From contig CALLQM010000154.1 in the NCBI GenBank assembly GCA_938014855.1, positions 1 through 8,290 of the forward strand: DNA of 8,290 nucleotides, in the 5' to 3' direction. The translations under genes were made by a program, and so were the position numbers. Shown here piece by piece: positions 1 to 5,850 of this stretch. The stretch comes from an uncultured Clostridia bacterium. Its GTDB lineage: Bacteria; Bacillota; Clostridia; Oscillospirales; Ruminococcaceae. The notes under the pieces were generated by a model. It saw only the letters and a list, made by a program, of their open reading frames with translations. It was not told the origin of the DNA and did no database searches. Every line of letters starts with the position of its first letter. Position 1 is the stretch's first letter.

Positions 1-1052
1 TCGGGAAATTCTTCTGCAACGCCCCCTAAATTACGGATGAGCGCACAAACAGCAGAAAGACGATCGCTTTCTTTGATGCGCAGACGAGCCGCGTTGTAAA
101 TTTCGGTATCACCCTGCGCGAATGCGGCAGTTACCGCCAAAATCGGAATCAAGTCGGGAATCGGTGCGGCATCGATGCGTATGCCATGCAGTGGGGATGG
201 CTTTATTAAAAATGCTCCATTTTGCACCTCGGTTTGTGCACCGAACTGCTGTAAGATTTGAATGATTGCTCGGTCACCCTGTACGGATGATTCCTCTAAA
301 CCGTCCAATGCGATGTTTCCGCCCAATGCACCTGCACACATCCAAAATGCGGCGTTCGAATAATCGCCTTCCACTTGTTTTTGTCCGGGGCGATAGGTTT
401 GGTGACCCGGAATGAGATAACCAAAAGCAGTCTGTTCAATTACAATTCCTGCGTCAGTAAGCGCGCAAAGCGTCATATCGACATAGGAGGCAGATTGCAG
501 TGGGGAAGTGAGATGAATTTCGCTGTCCTCATCCAGCAAAGGTAGTGCAAACAGCAGACCGCTCACAAATTGCGAGCTGACATCTCCGGGAAGAAAGAAT
601 TTGCCGCCGTTCAATTTCCCATGAATCGTAAAGGGCATGTGGTCACATTTGATTGTAATTCCATGCTGACAGAGCTGATCGGTCAATACGCCGATTGGAC
701 GCTCAGGAAGGCGTCCTTCTCCTTTAAAAACAGCAGTAAGACCCAGCGCCGCGGCAATTGGAAGGATAAAACGTAGTGTGGAGCCGCTTTCCCGGCAATT
801 CAGCGTGACAGGATGCGCCGCCCACTGCGAACCGATCAATCGAACCGTCTGTCCATTTTGTTCAAAAGACTGCCCCATCGCATGGAGCACGGCAAGGGTT
901 GCCTCCATATCCGTTGAATCCGAAATAGGCGAGACAACGCTGTCTGCCTGCGCCAAAGCGGCACAAATAAGCGCACGATGCGCCGCAGATTTTGACGGCG
1001 GTGCGGTTAAACGACCGGAAAGTTGGCTTGGGTAGACGCGCACATCACTCAT
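1..1052 (-). CDS. aroA: 3-phosphoshikimate 1-carboxyvinyltransferase (EPSP synthase), C-terminus cut by window edge
   Basis: Transfers the enolpyruvyl group of PEP to shikimate-3-phosphate, the sixth step of the cytosolic shikimate pathway. I translated 350 residues from the minus strand without a stop; relatives are about 420-430 aa, so roughly 75-80 residues lie beyond the left edge. Visible signatures: PPSKSAAHRAL with K21, S22 and R26 (substrate-binding Lys/Ser/Arg); RESGSTLRF near 87-95; RLPERPIGVL near 114-123; SSQF near 159-162; VEGDYSNAAF near 227-236; catalytic Asp300 in PDLIPIL; and the RLRIKESDRL signature near 323-332 with Glu328 and Arg331. The ATG overlaps the end of aroB by 8 nt (1045-1052) and has an AGGTGA Shine-Dalgarno at 1058-1063, which fixes the start and suggests coupled translation. 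Last visible gene of the tyrA-aroB-aroA operon. The identity is secure; only the end is missing. Confidence 0.96.
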   Translation of the reverse strand, partial: MSDVRVYPSQLSGRLTAPPSKSAAHRALICAALAQADSVVSPISDSTDMEATLAVLHAMGQSFEQNGQTVRLIGSQWAAHPVTLNCRESGSTLRFILPIAAALGLTAVFKGEGRLPERPIGVLTDQLCQHGITIKCDHMPFTIHGKLNGGKFFLPGDVSSQFVSGLLFALPLLDEDSEIHLTSPLQSASYVDMTLCALTDAGIVIEQTAFGYLIPGHQTYRPGQKQVEGDYSNAAFWMCAGALGGNIALDGLEESSVQGDRAIIQILQQFGAQTEVQNGAFLIKPSPLHGIRIDAAPIPDLIPILAVTAAFAQGDTEIYNAARLRIKESDRLSAVCALIRNLGGVAEEFP

Positions 1053-2109
1053 AGCGTTCACCTGCCATAAATGTGTACAGTTTTTCCGCCTGCACCGGAT
1101 AAAGCGATGCTTTTCCGATTTTATCAAGAACTACAAGGTTGATGTTTGAACCACTGCGTTTTTTATCACCCATGCAGGTTTTACAAAGTACAGACAAAGG
1201 TGCATCGGTGGAAGTTGGCAGACCATAGCGCTGACAGCATTCTGCAATTCGCTTTGCGGTGCCTTGCGGCGTAATACCCGCTTTTTCACACGCTTCGCAG
1301 ACCATTACCATTCCGATGGCAACGCCGCGGCCGTGCGCAAGCGTAAAGTCCGAATATGTTTCCACAGCATGCCCTAGTGTATGGCCGAAATTAAGCCATT
1401 GCCGAACGCCTTTATCACGTTCGTCCTGTTCAACGACCTCACGCTTTAAGTCCACACAGCGGCTGATTACTTCGTCCAAATAGAACTCGATTGGCTTGCT
1501 TTCTAACAATTTAAACAGCGAACTGTCCAAAATCGCACCGTATTTAATTGCTTCCGCAACTCCATCTGCGAATGTCTCTTTGGGAAGGGTATTGAGTGTG
1601 GCTGGGTCACAAATGACAAGTTTTGGCTGCCAAAATGCACCCACAAGATTTTTTCCCTGCGGGATATCCACCCCCGTTTTCCCTCCGACAGAGGCGTCAA
1701 TCATAGCGAGAAGCGTAGTGGGAAGCTGAATAAAATCGATTCCTCTCAACCAGCTGGCGGCGGCAAAACCCGCCAAATCGCCCACGACACCGCCGCCCAA
1801 TGCGATGACAAGATCGGAACGGGTGATGCTGTTGGCGGCAAAAAAGTCATAAACGCGGTTTACGGTTTCCAGCGTTTTGGATTCTTCCCCGTGCTTAAAA
1901 GCAAACTTGCAGACGGAATAACCGGCATCAATCAGCTGCTGATGCAGTGTTTCGCCATAGAGTGCATCGACGGTGTCGTCGGTCACAATTGCGAGGGTGG
2001 GCTTCTTTGTGCCCAAAAGATTCGAAAGAGATTCCGAGATACGATTGAATAGACCTGCTTCAATTTGAATTTCATATGGCCGTCCCGTTTGTACGGTAAT
2101 AGTTCTCAT
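1045..2109 (-). CDS. aroB: 3-dehydroquinate synthase
   Basis: Converts DAHP to 3-dehydroquinate, step two of the shikimate pathway, as an NAD- and divalent-metal-dependent cytosolic enzyme. The 354 aa length is normal. The nucleotide-binding glycine-rich stretch ALGGGVVGDLAGF is at about 103-115, followed by QLPTTLLAMIDASVGGKTG near 128-146. By analogy with the Aspergillus enzyme the metal ligands are Glu186 (GVAEAIKYG), His243 (FGHTLGH) and His259 (LAHGRG), with His247 as the catalytic His. The start ATG shares the ATGA overlap with the tyrA stop (4 nt), and a GGAGG lies about 9 nt upstream inside tyrA, so re-initiation after tyrA is likely. Its stop overlaps the start of aroA. No oddities seen. 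Confidence 0.97.
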   Translation of the reverse strand: MRTITVQTGRPYEIQIEAGLFNRISESLSNLLGTKKPTLAIVTDDTVDALYGETLHQQLIDAGYSVCKFAFKHGEESKTLETVNRVYDFFAANSITRSDLVIALGGGVVGDLAGFAAASWLRGIDFIQLPTTLLAMIDASVGGKTGVDIPQGKNLVGAFWQPKLVICDPATLNTLPKETFADGVAEAIKYGAILDSSLFKLLESKPIEFYLDEVISRCVDLKREVVEQDERDKGVRQWLNFGHTLGHAVETYSDFTLAHGRGVAIGMVMVCEACEKAGITPQGTAKRIAECCQRYGLPTSTDAPLSVLCKTCMGDKKRSGSNINLVVLDKIGKASLYPVQAEKLYTFMAGERYE

Positions 2110-2966
2110 TTGTCAAGCGCCTCCTTGATTTTACGCCCTTCATCTAACAGCTGATAAAGCCGCTGTTCGTCCTGTTCGGCTATAGCGTCCCGATATTCCT
2201 GTAAATGTTCAATAATAGTGTCGATTTCATCAATCAAACAGGATTGATTTTCTAAGAATAGTTCCGTCCACATCTGTGCATTGAGCTTTGCCACGCGGGT
2301 TAAATCTTTATAACTTCCTGCGGAAAACCCCGCATGCTTTTGTGCCGTGGGGCTTTTGATATAGGCGCTGGAAACGACATGCGCCAATTGGGAAGTAAAC
2401 GCAATGATGCGGTCATGATCTTGTGGAGTTGTAACCGTCATGCAGTCAAATCCGATACCGCAAAACAGGTCGGAAAGCAAATTCAAGTGTTCGGTTGGAA
2501 ATTTCGCATCAGGTGTCACAATCATGCTGGCGCCGCAAAACAAATCTGCATCGGAACTGGAAAATCCCCAGTGTTCTTTGCCGGCCATCGGATGACCGCC
2601 GAGGTAATAAACGTGGTGCTGGGAACAAAGTCCGCTTAATTTGTCTTGTAAAAATTGCTTGACACCACATAGATCCATCAAGATGCATCCGGGTTTCAAA
2701 TTGTTTCTATTATTTTCTACAAATTCCACCGCCTGCCGCGGGTAGAGCCCAAGAAATACGAGATCACACAAAGCAAGATCAGCTTGTGACATGCTGCTGT
2801 CGATCGCGCCTTCTGATTGAGCCAAACGGATTGTTTCGGCATTGATATCATATCCGTAAACCGAATGTTCCGTATATTTTTTAAGGGCTTTTGCCAAAGA
2901 ACCGCCGATGATTCCAAGCCCAATGATTCCAATATGCAGTCGTTTTTTGCTCAAATAAGATCCCAT
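2106..2966 (-). CDS. tyrA: prephenate dehydrogenase, short form without ACT domain
   Basis: Oxidatively decarboxylates prephenate to 4-hydroxyphenylpyruvate, the committed step to tyrosine. Seen: an N-terminal Rossmann fold with GLGIIGGSLAKAL near 16-28 and Asp40 at the end of beta-2 (YGYDIN), which favours NAD over NADP; catalytic-type His125 in GGHPMAGKEH; second substrate-region His196 in SQLAHVV; and Arg224 in YKDLTRVA, aligned with the prephenate-binding Arg. At 286 aa it stops after the helical dimerisation region; the C-terminal ACT regulatory domain of the Bacillus-type enzyme (about 370 aa) is absent. First gene of the minus-strand operon. The start is uncertain: the ATG at 2966 has GGAAGG directly abutting it, too close to work, whereas an in-frame TTG at 2954 (282 aa, starting MSKKRLHIG) has AAGGATGG at a good distance. 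I list the longer version. Confidence 0.94.
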   Translation of the reverse strand: MGSYLSKKRLHIGIIGLGIIGGSLAKALKKYTEHSVYGYDINAETIRLAQSEGAIDSSMSQADLALCDLVFLGLYPRQAVEFVENNRNNLKPGCILMDLCGVKQFLQDKLSGLCSQHHVYYLGGHPMAGKEHWGFSSSDADLFCGASMIVTPDAKFPTEHLNLLSDLFCGIGFDCMTVTTPQDHDRIIAFTSQLAHVVSSAYIKSPTAQKHAGFSAGSYKDLTRVAKLNAQMWTELFLENQSCLIDEIDTIIEHLQEYRDAIAEQDEQRLYQLLDEGRKIKEALDK

Positions 2967-2990
2967 CCTTCCGGCAAGCCGAGCAGCTGT

Positions 2991-3004
2991 GCGGCGTTTG
3001 CCGC
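2991..3004 (-). other. small GC-rich hairpin in the tyrA leader
   Basis: GCGGC and GCCGC arms of 5 bp flank a 4-nt loop, between the -10 element and the tyrA start. It would lie in the 5' leader of the operon mRNA. No U-tract follows it on the minus strand, so it is not a terminator; it could be a stabilising 5' structure or chance. Confidence 0.25.
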
Positions 3005-3027
3005 GCGGATGCCCATTTATAGACTTT

Positions 3028-3033
3028 ATTATA
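3028..3033 (-). promoter_or_regulatory. -10 element of the tyrA-aroB-aroA promoter
   Basis: Read on the minus strand, this is a perfect TATAAT within TTGTTATAATAAAG, about 60 nt upstream of tyrA. No convincing -35 lies 16-18 nt upstream (best TACCAT), so the promoter would lean on the -10. The leader from the expected start site near 3020 is only about 50-65 nt, too short for a T-box. Confidence 0.5.
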
Positions 3034-3093
3034 ACAAAGTTATCTGCAAAATGGTAGCGTAAATTTTATAGCGGGTATCGATGCCGTCTTTAG

Positions 3094-3122
3094 CCATAAA
3101 CAAAGAACGGTTCACATAAACT
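3094..3122 (+). promoter_or_regulatory. weak candidate sporulation-type (SigE-like) promoter before the deacetylase gene
   Basis: CCATAAA (3094-3100) and CATAAACT (3115-3122) are separated by exactly 14 nt. The Bacillus SigE pattern, from memory, is an ATA-centred -35 and a CATAC-type -10 with about 14 nt between. The -10 matches at most positions and the -35 only at its ATA core. I saw no sigma-A promoter here. This is a weak match, supported mainly by the sporulation role of PdaB relatives. Confidence 0.22.
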
Positions 3123-3127
3123 ATCAT

Positions 3128-3135
3128 GAGGTGAT
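3128..3135 (+). promoter_or_regulatory. Shine-Dalgarno site that sets the deacetylase start
   Basis: GAGGTGAT is a full match to the 16S anti-Shine-Dalgarno. It contains or abuts the upstream in-frame GTG (3131) and ATG (3134), so those cannot be the start; the ATG at 3140 lies at the right distance. Confidence 0.75.
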
Positions 3136-3139
3136 GGGA

Positions 3140-3892
3140 ATGTTTGCTGTTTTAAAATGGAAAAAAGCGGCGTTTTTTTTAGCTGTACTTATCGTAGCGG
3201 TATTTTTATTATTTAGTGCCGCGGGAAAGGCTGTCCAAACGGCGGCGGCTCCGCATGAACTGCCAATTTATTCGGTGATAACGGATGAAAAGCAGCTATC
3301 GCTTACCATCAATTGTGCATGGGATGACAGCGATATCGACCAGCTGCTACAAATTTTGAGCGATCGAAACATCAAAGCAACTTTTTTTATTGTCGGGGAT
3401 TGGTGCGATAAATATCCGCAGGCGGTGCAAAAACTGGCAGATGCAGGGCACGAACTTGGAAGTCATTCGGATACGCATCCCGATATGACGCGTCTTTCAA
3501 GAGAACAAATTGCAGAAGAACTGCGTGCATCCAAAGAAAAAATCGAATCTGTTTCCGGTAAACCGATTCATTTATTCCGTGCGCCATCCGGGTCTTATAA
3601 CGATTTAGTTGTATCTACCGCGCGTTCGCTCGACTGGGAAGTCATTCAGTGGTCGAATGATTCCATTGACTGGAAAGATCCGCCTGTTGAAGAAATGACT
3701 CAACGAGTCTTAAAGAAAGCACAGCCGGGCGATATCTTGCTGTTTCATGCCGGAAAGAAAAATACCCCTGCGGCGCTGGAAATCATTTTAGACGATTTGC
3801 AGGCGCAGGGATATCAGTTTGAACCGGTGGGTTCTCTCATTTATCCAGAGCCGTATTCCATTGACCATGCAGGAAAACAGATAAAAAAATAG
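3140..3892 (+). CDS. membrane-anchored polysaccharide deacetylase (NodB homology domain, PdaB-like)
   Basis: Member of carbohydrate esterase family 4, which removes N-acetyl groups from peptidoglycan or related polymers outside the membrane; clostridial and Bacillus PdaB relatives act in sporulation. From the ATG at 3140 the protein has 250 aa: a basic N-terminus, one hydrophobic segment at about 8-29 acting as an uncleaved anchor or signal, then the NodB domain. Metal-site motif HSDTH is at 109-113, RAPSGSYND begins at 147, DSIDW is at 174-178 and LLFHAG has His203. The first motif, usually TFD followed by an Asp or a PdaB-type AWG, reads TINCAWDD with Asn58 where the catalytic Asp is expected. 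Either this is a subfamily feature or activity is altered. The end is close to PdaB-like proteins (YSIDHAGKQ). It is divergent from tyrA, and no terminator is seen before the next promoter. Confidence 0.88.
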   Translation: MFAVLKWKKAAFFLAVLIVAVFLLFSAAGKAVQTAAAPHELPIYSVITDEKQLSLTINCAWDDSDIDQLLQILSDRNIKATFFIVGDWCDKYPQAVQKLADAGHELGSHSDTHPDMTRLSREQIAEELRASKEKIESVSGKPIHLFRAPSGSYNDLVVSTARSLDWEVIQWSNDSIDWKDPPVEEMTQRVLKKAQPGDILLFHAGKKNTPAALEIILDDLQAQGYQFEPVGSLIYPEPYSIDHAGKQIKK

Positions 3893-3901
3893 AAGAAAAG
3901 A

Positions 3902-3930
3902 TTGCCAATTTAAGTTACGCATGGTATACT
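3902..3930 (+). promoter_or_regulatory. sigma-A promoter of the mod operon
   Basis: TTGCCA (-35, 3902-3907) and TATACT (-10, 3925-3930) are separated by exactly 17 nt, each hexamer close to consensus. Transcription should start near 3937, giving a leader of about 47 nt, too short for a molybdenum-cofactor riboswitch. It lies just after the deacetylase stop and before the regulator gene. Confidence 0.75.
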
Positions 3931-3943
3931 TTATAAAAACGAT
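3918..3943 (+). promoter_or_regulatory. possible operator overlapping the -10 of the mod promoter
   Basis: An imperfect dyad with CGC...GTATA on the left and TTATA...ACG on the right surrounds the -10; about 7 of 12 arm positions pair. E. coli ModE sites are, from memory, imperfect AT-rich palindromes with TATA-containing arms and CG near the outer ends. A site here would block RNA polymerase and give autoregulation by the first gene of the operon. The match is loose and AT-rich promoters give such dyads by chance. Confidence 0.22.
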
Positions 3944-3971
3944 TAATTTTAAAAAATAAGTCGTGCTGCTT

Positions 3972-3977
3972 GGGGGA
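3972..3977 (+). promoter_or_regulatory. Shine-Dalgarno site that sets the regulator start
   Basis: GGGGGA lies 6 nt before the ATG at 3984. The in-frame GTG at 3963 lies upstream of this site and has no Shine-Dalgarno of its own, so the shorter protein is preferred. Confidence 0.65.
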
Positions 3978-3983
3978 ATCTAT

Positions 3984-4907
3984 ATGACGATCGGAGCAGT
4001 TATCATTGCGGATGGGAAAACAACACATGGCTCAATTTTGCCGGCTACAACATCGGTAGGTTCTGTTTCAGCAGTAAAGCGTTTGATTGGAACGTTTCAT
4101 CAGGCCGGAGCGGAATGGATTGTTGTGGTTACCGATCAAACATCGTTTGCAAATGTAGAAAAACATACCGCTCGTTTGGGGGTTTTATGTCTTTGCAATG
4201 AGGAGCAGACGGATTGCGAAATGATCGATTTTGCCAAAATAGGTCTGCAATATCTGCAAGATAAATGTGACGCTGTTTTGCTGACTCCTGTTAATAACCC
4301 TTTGTTTACCGCCCGCACGATTCATAAGCTGTTACAGTCCGAGGCAAAAATTGCCAGCCCGGTTTACAAAAACAAATCAGGGCATCCGCTTTTGATTGCA
4401 AGCGATGCGATTCCATCGATTTTGCAGTACCAAGGAGACGATGGTTTACGCGGTGCAATTAAAAACAGCCCATATGATCGCAGTTTTGTGACTGTAACGG
4501 ATGCAGGAATTCTTTGCAATATTGCCTCTTCGAGCAACTATCATGGGCTTCTTGAGGATTTTAAACAGCAGTCTTTTCATCCATCCATAAAAGTTCGTTT
4601 AGTGAAAGAGCAGCCTTTTTTTGGACCCGGAGCGGCTCAGCTGCTGACTTATATAAGAGATACTGGCTCGGTGCGTCTTGCTTGTCAGCAAATGGGAATA
4701 TCATATAGTAAAGCATGGAAGATCATCGATGTGATGGAACAGCAGACCGGAAACAAAATGGTAGAACGTCAGCAAGGCGGTAAAAATGGCGGAAAGGCTT
4801 ATTTGACTGCGCAGGGCGTCTGTCTGCTAAATAAATTTAATCAGTTTGAGCGGGCTTGTAAGAAATTTACACAGCATGCTTTTGAAGAAATTTTTAAGAC
4901 AGATTGA
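3984..4907 (+). CDS. MobA/MocA-like nucleotidyltransferase domain fused to a C-terminal ModE-type winged helix; probable regulator of the mod operon
   Basis: 307 aa in two parts. Residues 1 to about 195 resemble the MobA/MocA nucleotidyltransferase fold: TIGAVIIADG at the start, AVKRLIGTFHQAGAEWIVVVT near 30-50, DAVLLTPVNNP near 96-106 where the family has a pDxP-type metal Asp, and SGHPLLI near 132-138. The usual AAGxSxRMGxxK nucleotide loop is not recognisable and the Asp is Asn, so catalysis is doubtful. Residues about 205-290 match the DNA-binding domain of ModE: FGPGAAQLLTYIRDTGSVRLAC, then MGISYSKAWKIID, then VERQQGGKNGGKAYLT. Classical ModE has this domain at the N-terminus followed by Mop domains; here the order is reversed and no Mop domain is present. 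Its place as first gene before modABC supports a molybdate- or cofactor-responsive regulator. The fusion architecture is read directly; the role is inferred. Confidence 0.85.
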   Translation: MTIGAVIIADGKTTHGSILPATTSVGSVSAVKRLIGTFHQAGAEWIVVVTDQTSFANVEKHTARLGVLCLCNEEQTDCEMIDFAKIGLQYLQDKCDAVLLTPVNNPLFTARTIHKLLQSEAKIASPVYKNKSGHPLLIASDAIPSILQYQGDDGLRGAIKNSPYDRSFVTVTDAGILCNIASSSNYHGLLEDFKQQSFHPSIKVRLVKEQPFFGPGAAQLLTYIRDTGSVRLACQQMGISYSKAWKIIDVMEQQTGNKMVERQQGGKNGGKAYLTAQGVCLLNKFNQFERACKKFTQHAFEEIFKTD

Positions 4908-4919
4908 ATCTGTCTTAAA
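4893..4919 (+). terminator. perfect hairpin at the regulator stop codon, possible intra-operon terminator or attenuator
   Basis: Arms TTTAAGACAGATT and AATCTGTCTTAAA form a perfect 13-nt inverted repeat around a single G; a realistic hairpin has about 11 bp and a TTGAA loop. Four T follow (4920-4923), a weak U-tract, so termination may be partial. The regulator's TGA stop (4905-4907) lies in the loop and its last codons form the left arm, so a terminating ribosome would cover the structure. It could lower modABC expression relative to the regulator, or protect an mRNA end after processing. Confidence 0.6.
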
Positions 4920-4977
4920 TTTTGATAACCGAGTTATTTTTGAAAAGTATTCGTTGATAAAGAAAGGGAGAAATAAA

Positions 4978-5814
4978 ATGAAAAAAATACTTACAATTCT
5001 TTTTGCGGTCACTCTGTTGGCCGGATGTGCGAAAACTGCTGAGCCGTCTGCCGAAAATCCACAGCAGGCAGAACCACAGCAATCTTCTGCAGAATCTTCG
5101 GAATCATCTTTGGCTGAATCATCGGAGCAGACCGAAACCTTGTCCGGTCATTCTTTAATGATTTATAGCGGCGCAGGTATGAAAAAACCATTCCAAGAGA
5201 TTTCAGATAATTTTGAGGCAGAAACCGGTTGTGAGATGATGGTGACATTTGCCAATGCCGCCCAAATTCAAACACAAATCAATACAGCGCAAGAAGGGGA
5301 TTTGTTTATTGCCGGTTCTGCACAGGAGCTTAAACCTGTACAAGAGGTAGTCACCGAATCAAAAGATTTGGTAAAACATATTCCCGTATTGACCGTTCAA
5401 AGCGGAAATCCTTGCAATATAAGCGGAATTATGGATTTGGCGCAGCCGGAAATTCGTGTTTTATTTGGCGATGCAAAATCGACACCGATTGGAAAAATTG
5501 GAGATAAGGTGCTTAGCGATTTTGGCATTACAGATCAAGTAAATTTGGTTGTTAGGACAACGACAGCACCAGCCATTACCTTGGCACTGGCCGCCGGAGA
5601 ATGTGATGCGGGTATCGTGTGGAAAGAAAACGCAAATACAGATGGAATCGAAATTGTAGAAACAGAGGATATGGAAAACTATATCAAAACTGTTCCTGCC
5701 GCTTCGCTGAGTTATAGCGATGATGCAGAGGCTTTAGAAGTATTCCTTACTTATTTGGATTCGGAAAATGCGAAATCAATTTGGCAAAAGTATGGTTATG
5801 AAGTGCTAAATTAA
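4978..5814 (+). CDS. modA: molybdate/tungstate ABC transporter, substrate-binding lipoprotein
   Basis: Extracellular binding protein that delivers an oxyanion, expected to be molybdate or tungstate, to the ModB permease. 278 aa: a lipoprotein signal with LLAGC and acylated Cys17, then a linker at about 20-55 rich in Ser, Glu, Gln and Pro, then the binding domain. SLMIYSGAGMKKPFQEI (59-75) with Ser64 matches the first ligand loop of ModA; GDLFIAGS near 107-114, FGDAKSTPIGKIGDKVL near 163-179 and AAGECDAGIVWKENA near 205-219 follow in family order. The second ligand loop reads FANAAQIQTQI where relatives have a Gly-Ser-Gly type sequence, so specificity is uncertain. The start is fixed by AAAGGGAG (4963-4970) 7 nt before the ATG; the open frame continues upstream, but only within the regulator gene. 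It sits 70 nt after the regulator. Confidence 0.9.
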   Translation: MKKILTILFAVTLLAGCAKTAEPSAENPQQAEPQQSSAESSESSLAESSEQTETLSGHSLMIYSGAGMKKPFQEISDNFEAETGCEMMVTFANAAQIQTQINTAQEGDLFIAGSAQELKPVQEVVTESKDLVKHIPVLTVQSGNPCNISGIMDLAQPEIRVLFGDAKSTPIGKIGDKVLSDFGITDQVNLVVRTTTAPAITLALAAGECDAGIVWKENANTDGIEIVETEDMENYIKTVPAASLSYSDDAEALEVFLTYLDSENAKSIWQKYGYEVLN

Positions 5815-5840
5815 TATCATATAAAATTCAGATGAATCAT

Positions 5841-5844
5841 GGAG
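5841..5844 (+). promoter_or_regulatory. Shine-Dalgarno site that sets the modB start
   Basis: GGAG, extended by AAG, lies 6 nt before the ATG at 5851. It overlaps the alternative in-frame ATG at 5839, which has no site of its own. Confidence 0.65.
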
Positions 5845-5850
5845 AAGTCT

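Noticed and set aside
570..1035. Two short plus-strand open frames
   Set aside because: They lie entirely within aroA on the opposite strand, whose translation shows all EPSP synthase motifs.
2967..3020. T-box leader for the aromatic operon
   Set aside because: The leader is too short and has no T-box sequence or terminator; only a 5-bp hairpin is present.
3893..3901. Terminator after the deacetylase gene
   Set aside because: No inverted repeat or T-run is present between its stop and the mod promoter, so some read-through is possible.
3937..3983. Molybdenum-cofactor riboswitch before the mod operon
   Set aside because: The leader is only about 47 nt and AT-rich with no multi-helix structure.
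4922..4952. Separate promoter for modA (TTGATA with an AGTATT-like -10)
   Set aside because: The -10 candidate is too far from consensus at 17-18 nt spacing; the operon promoter suffices.
4846..4977. N-terminal extension of modA by 44 codons
   Set aside because: It overlaps the regulator gene and hairpin; the lipoprotein signal and a good Shine-Dalgarno place the start at 4978.
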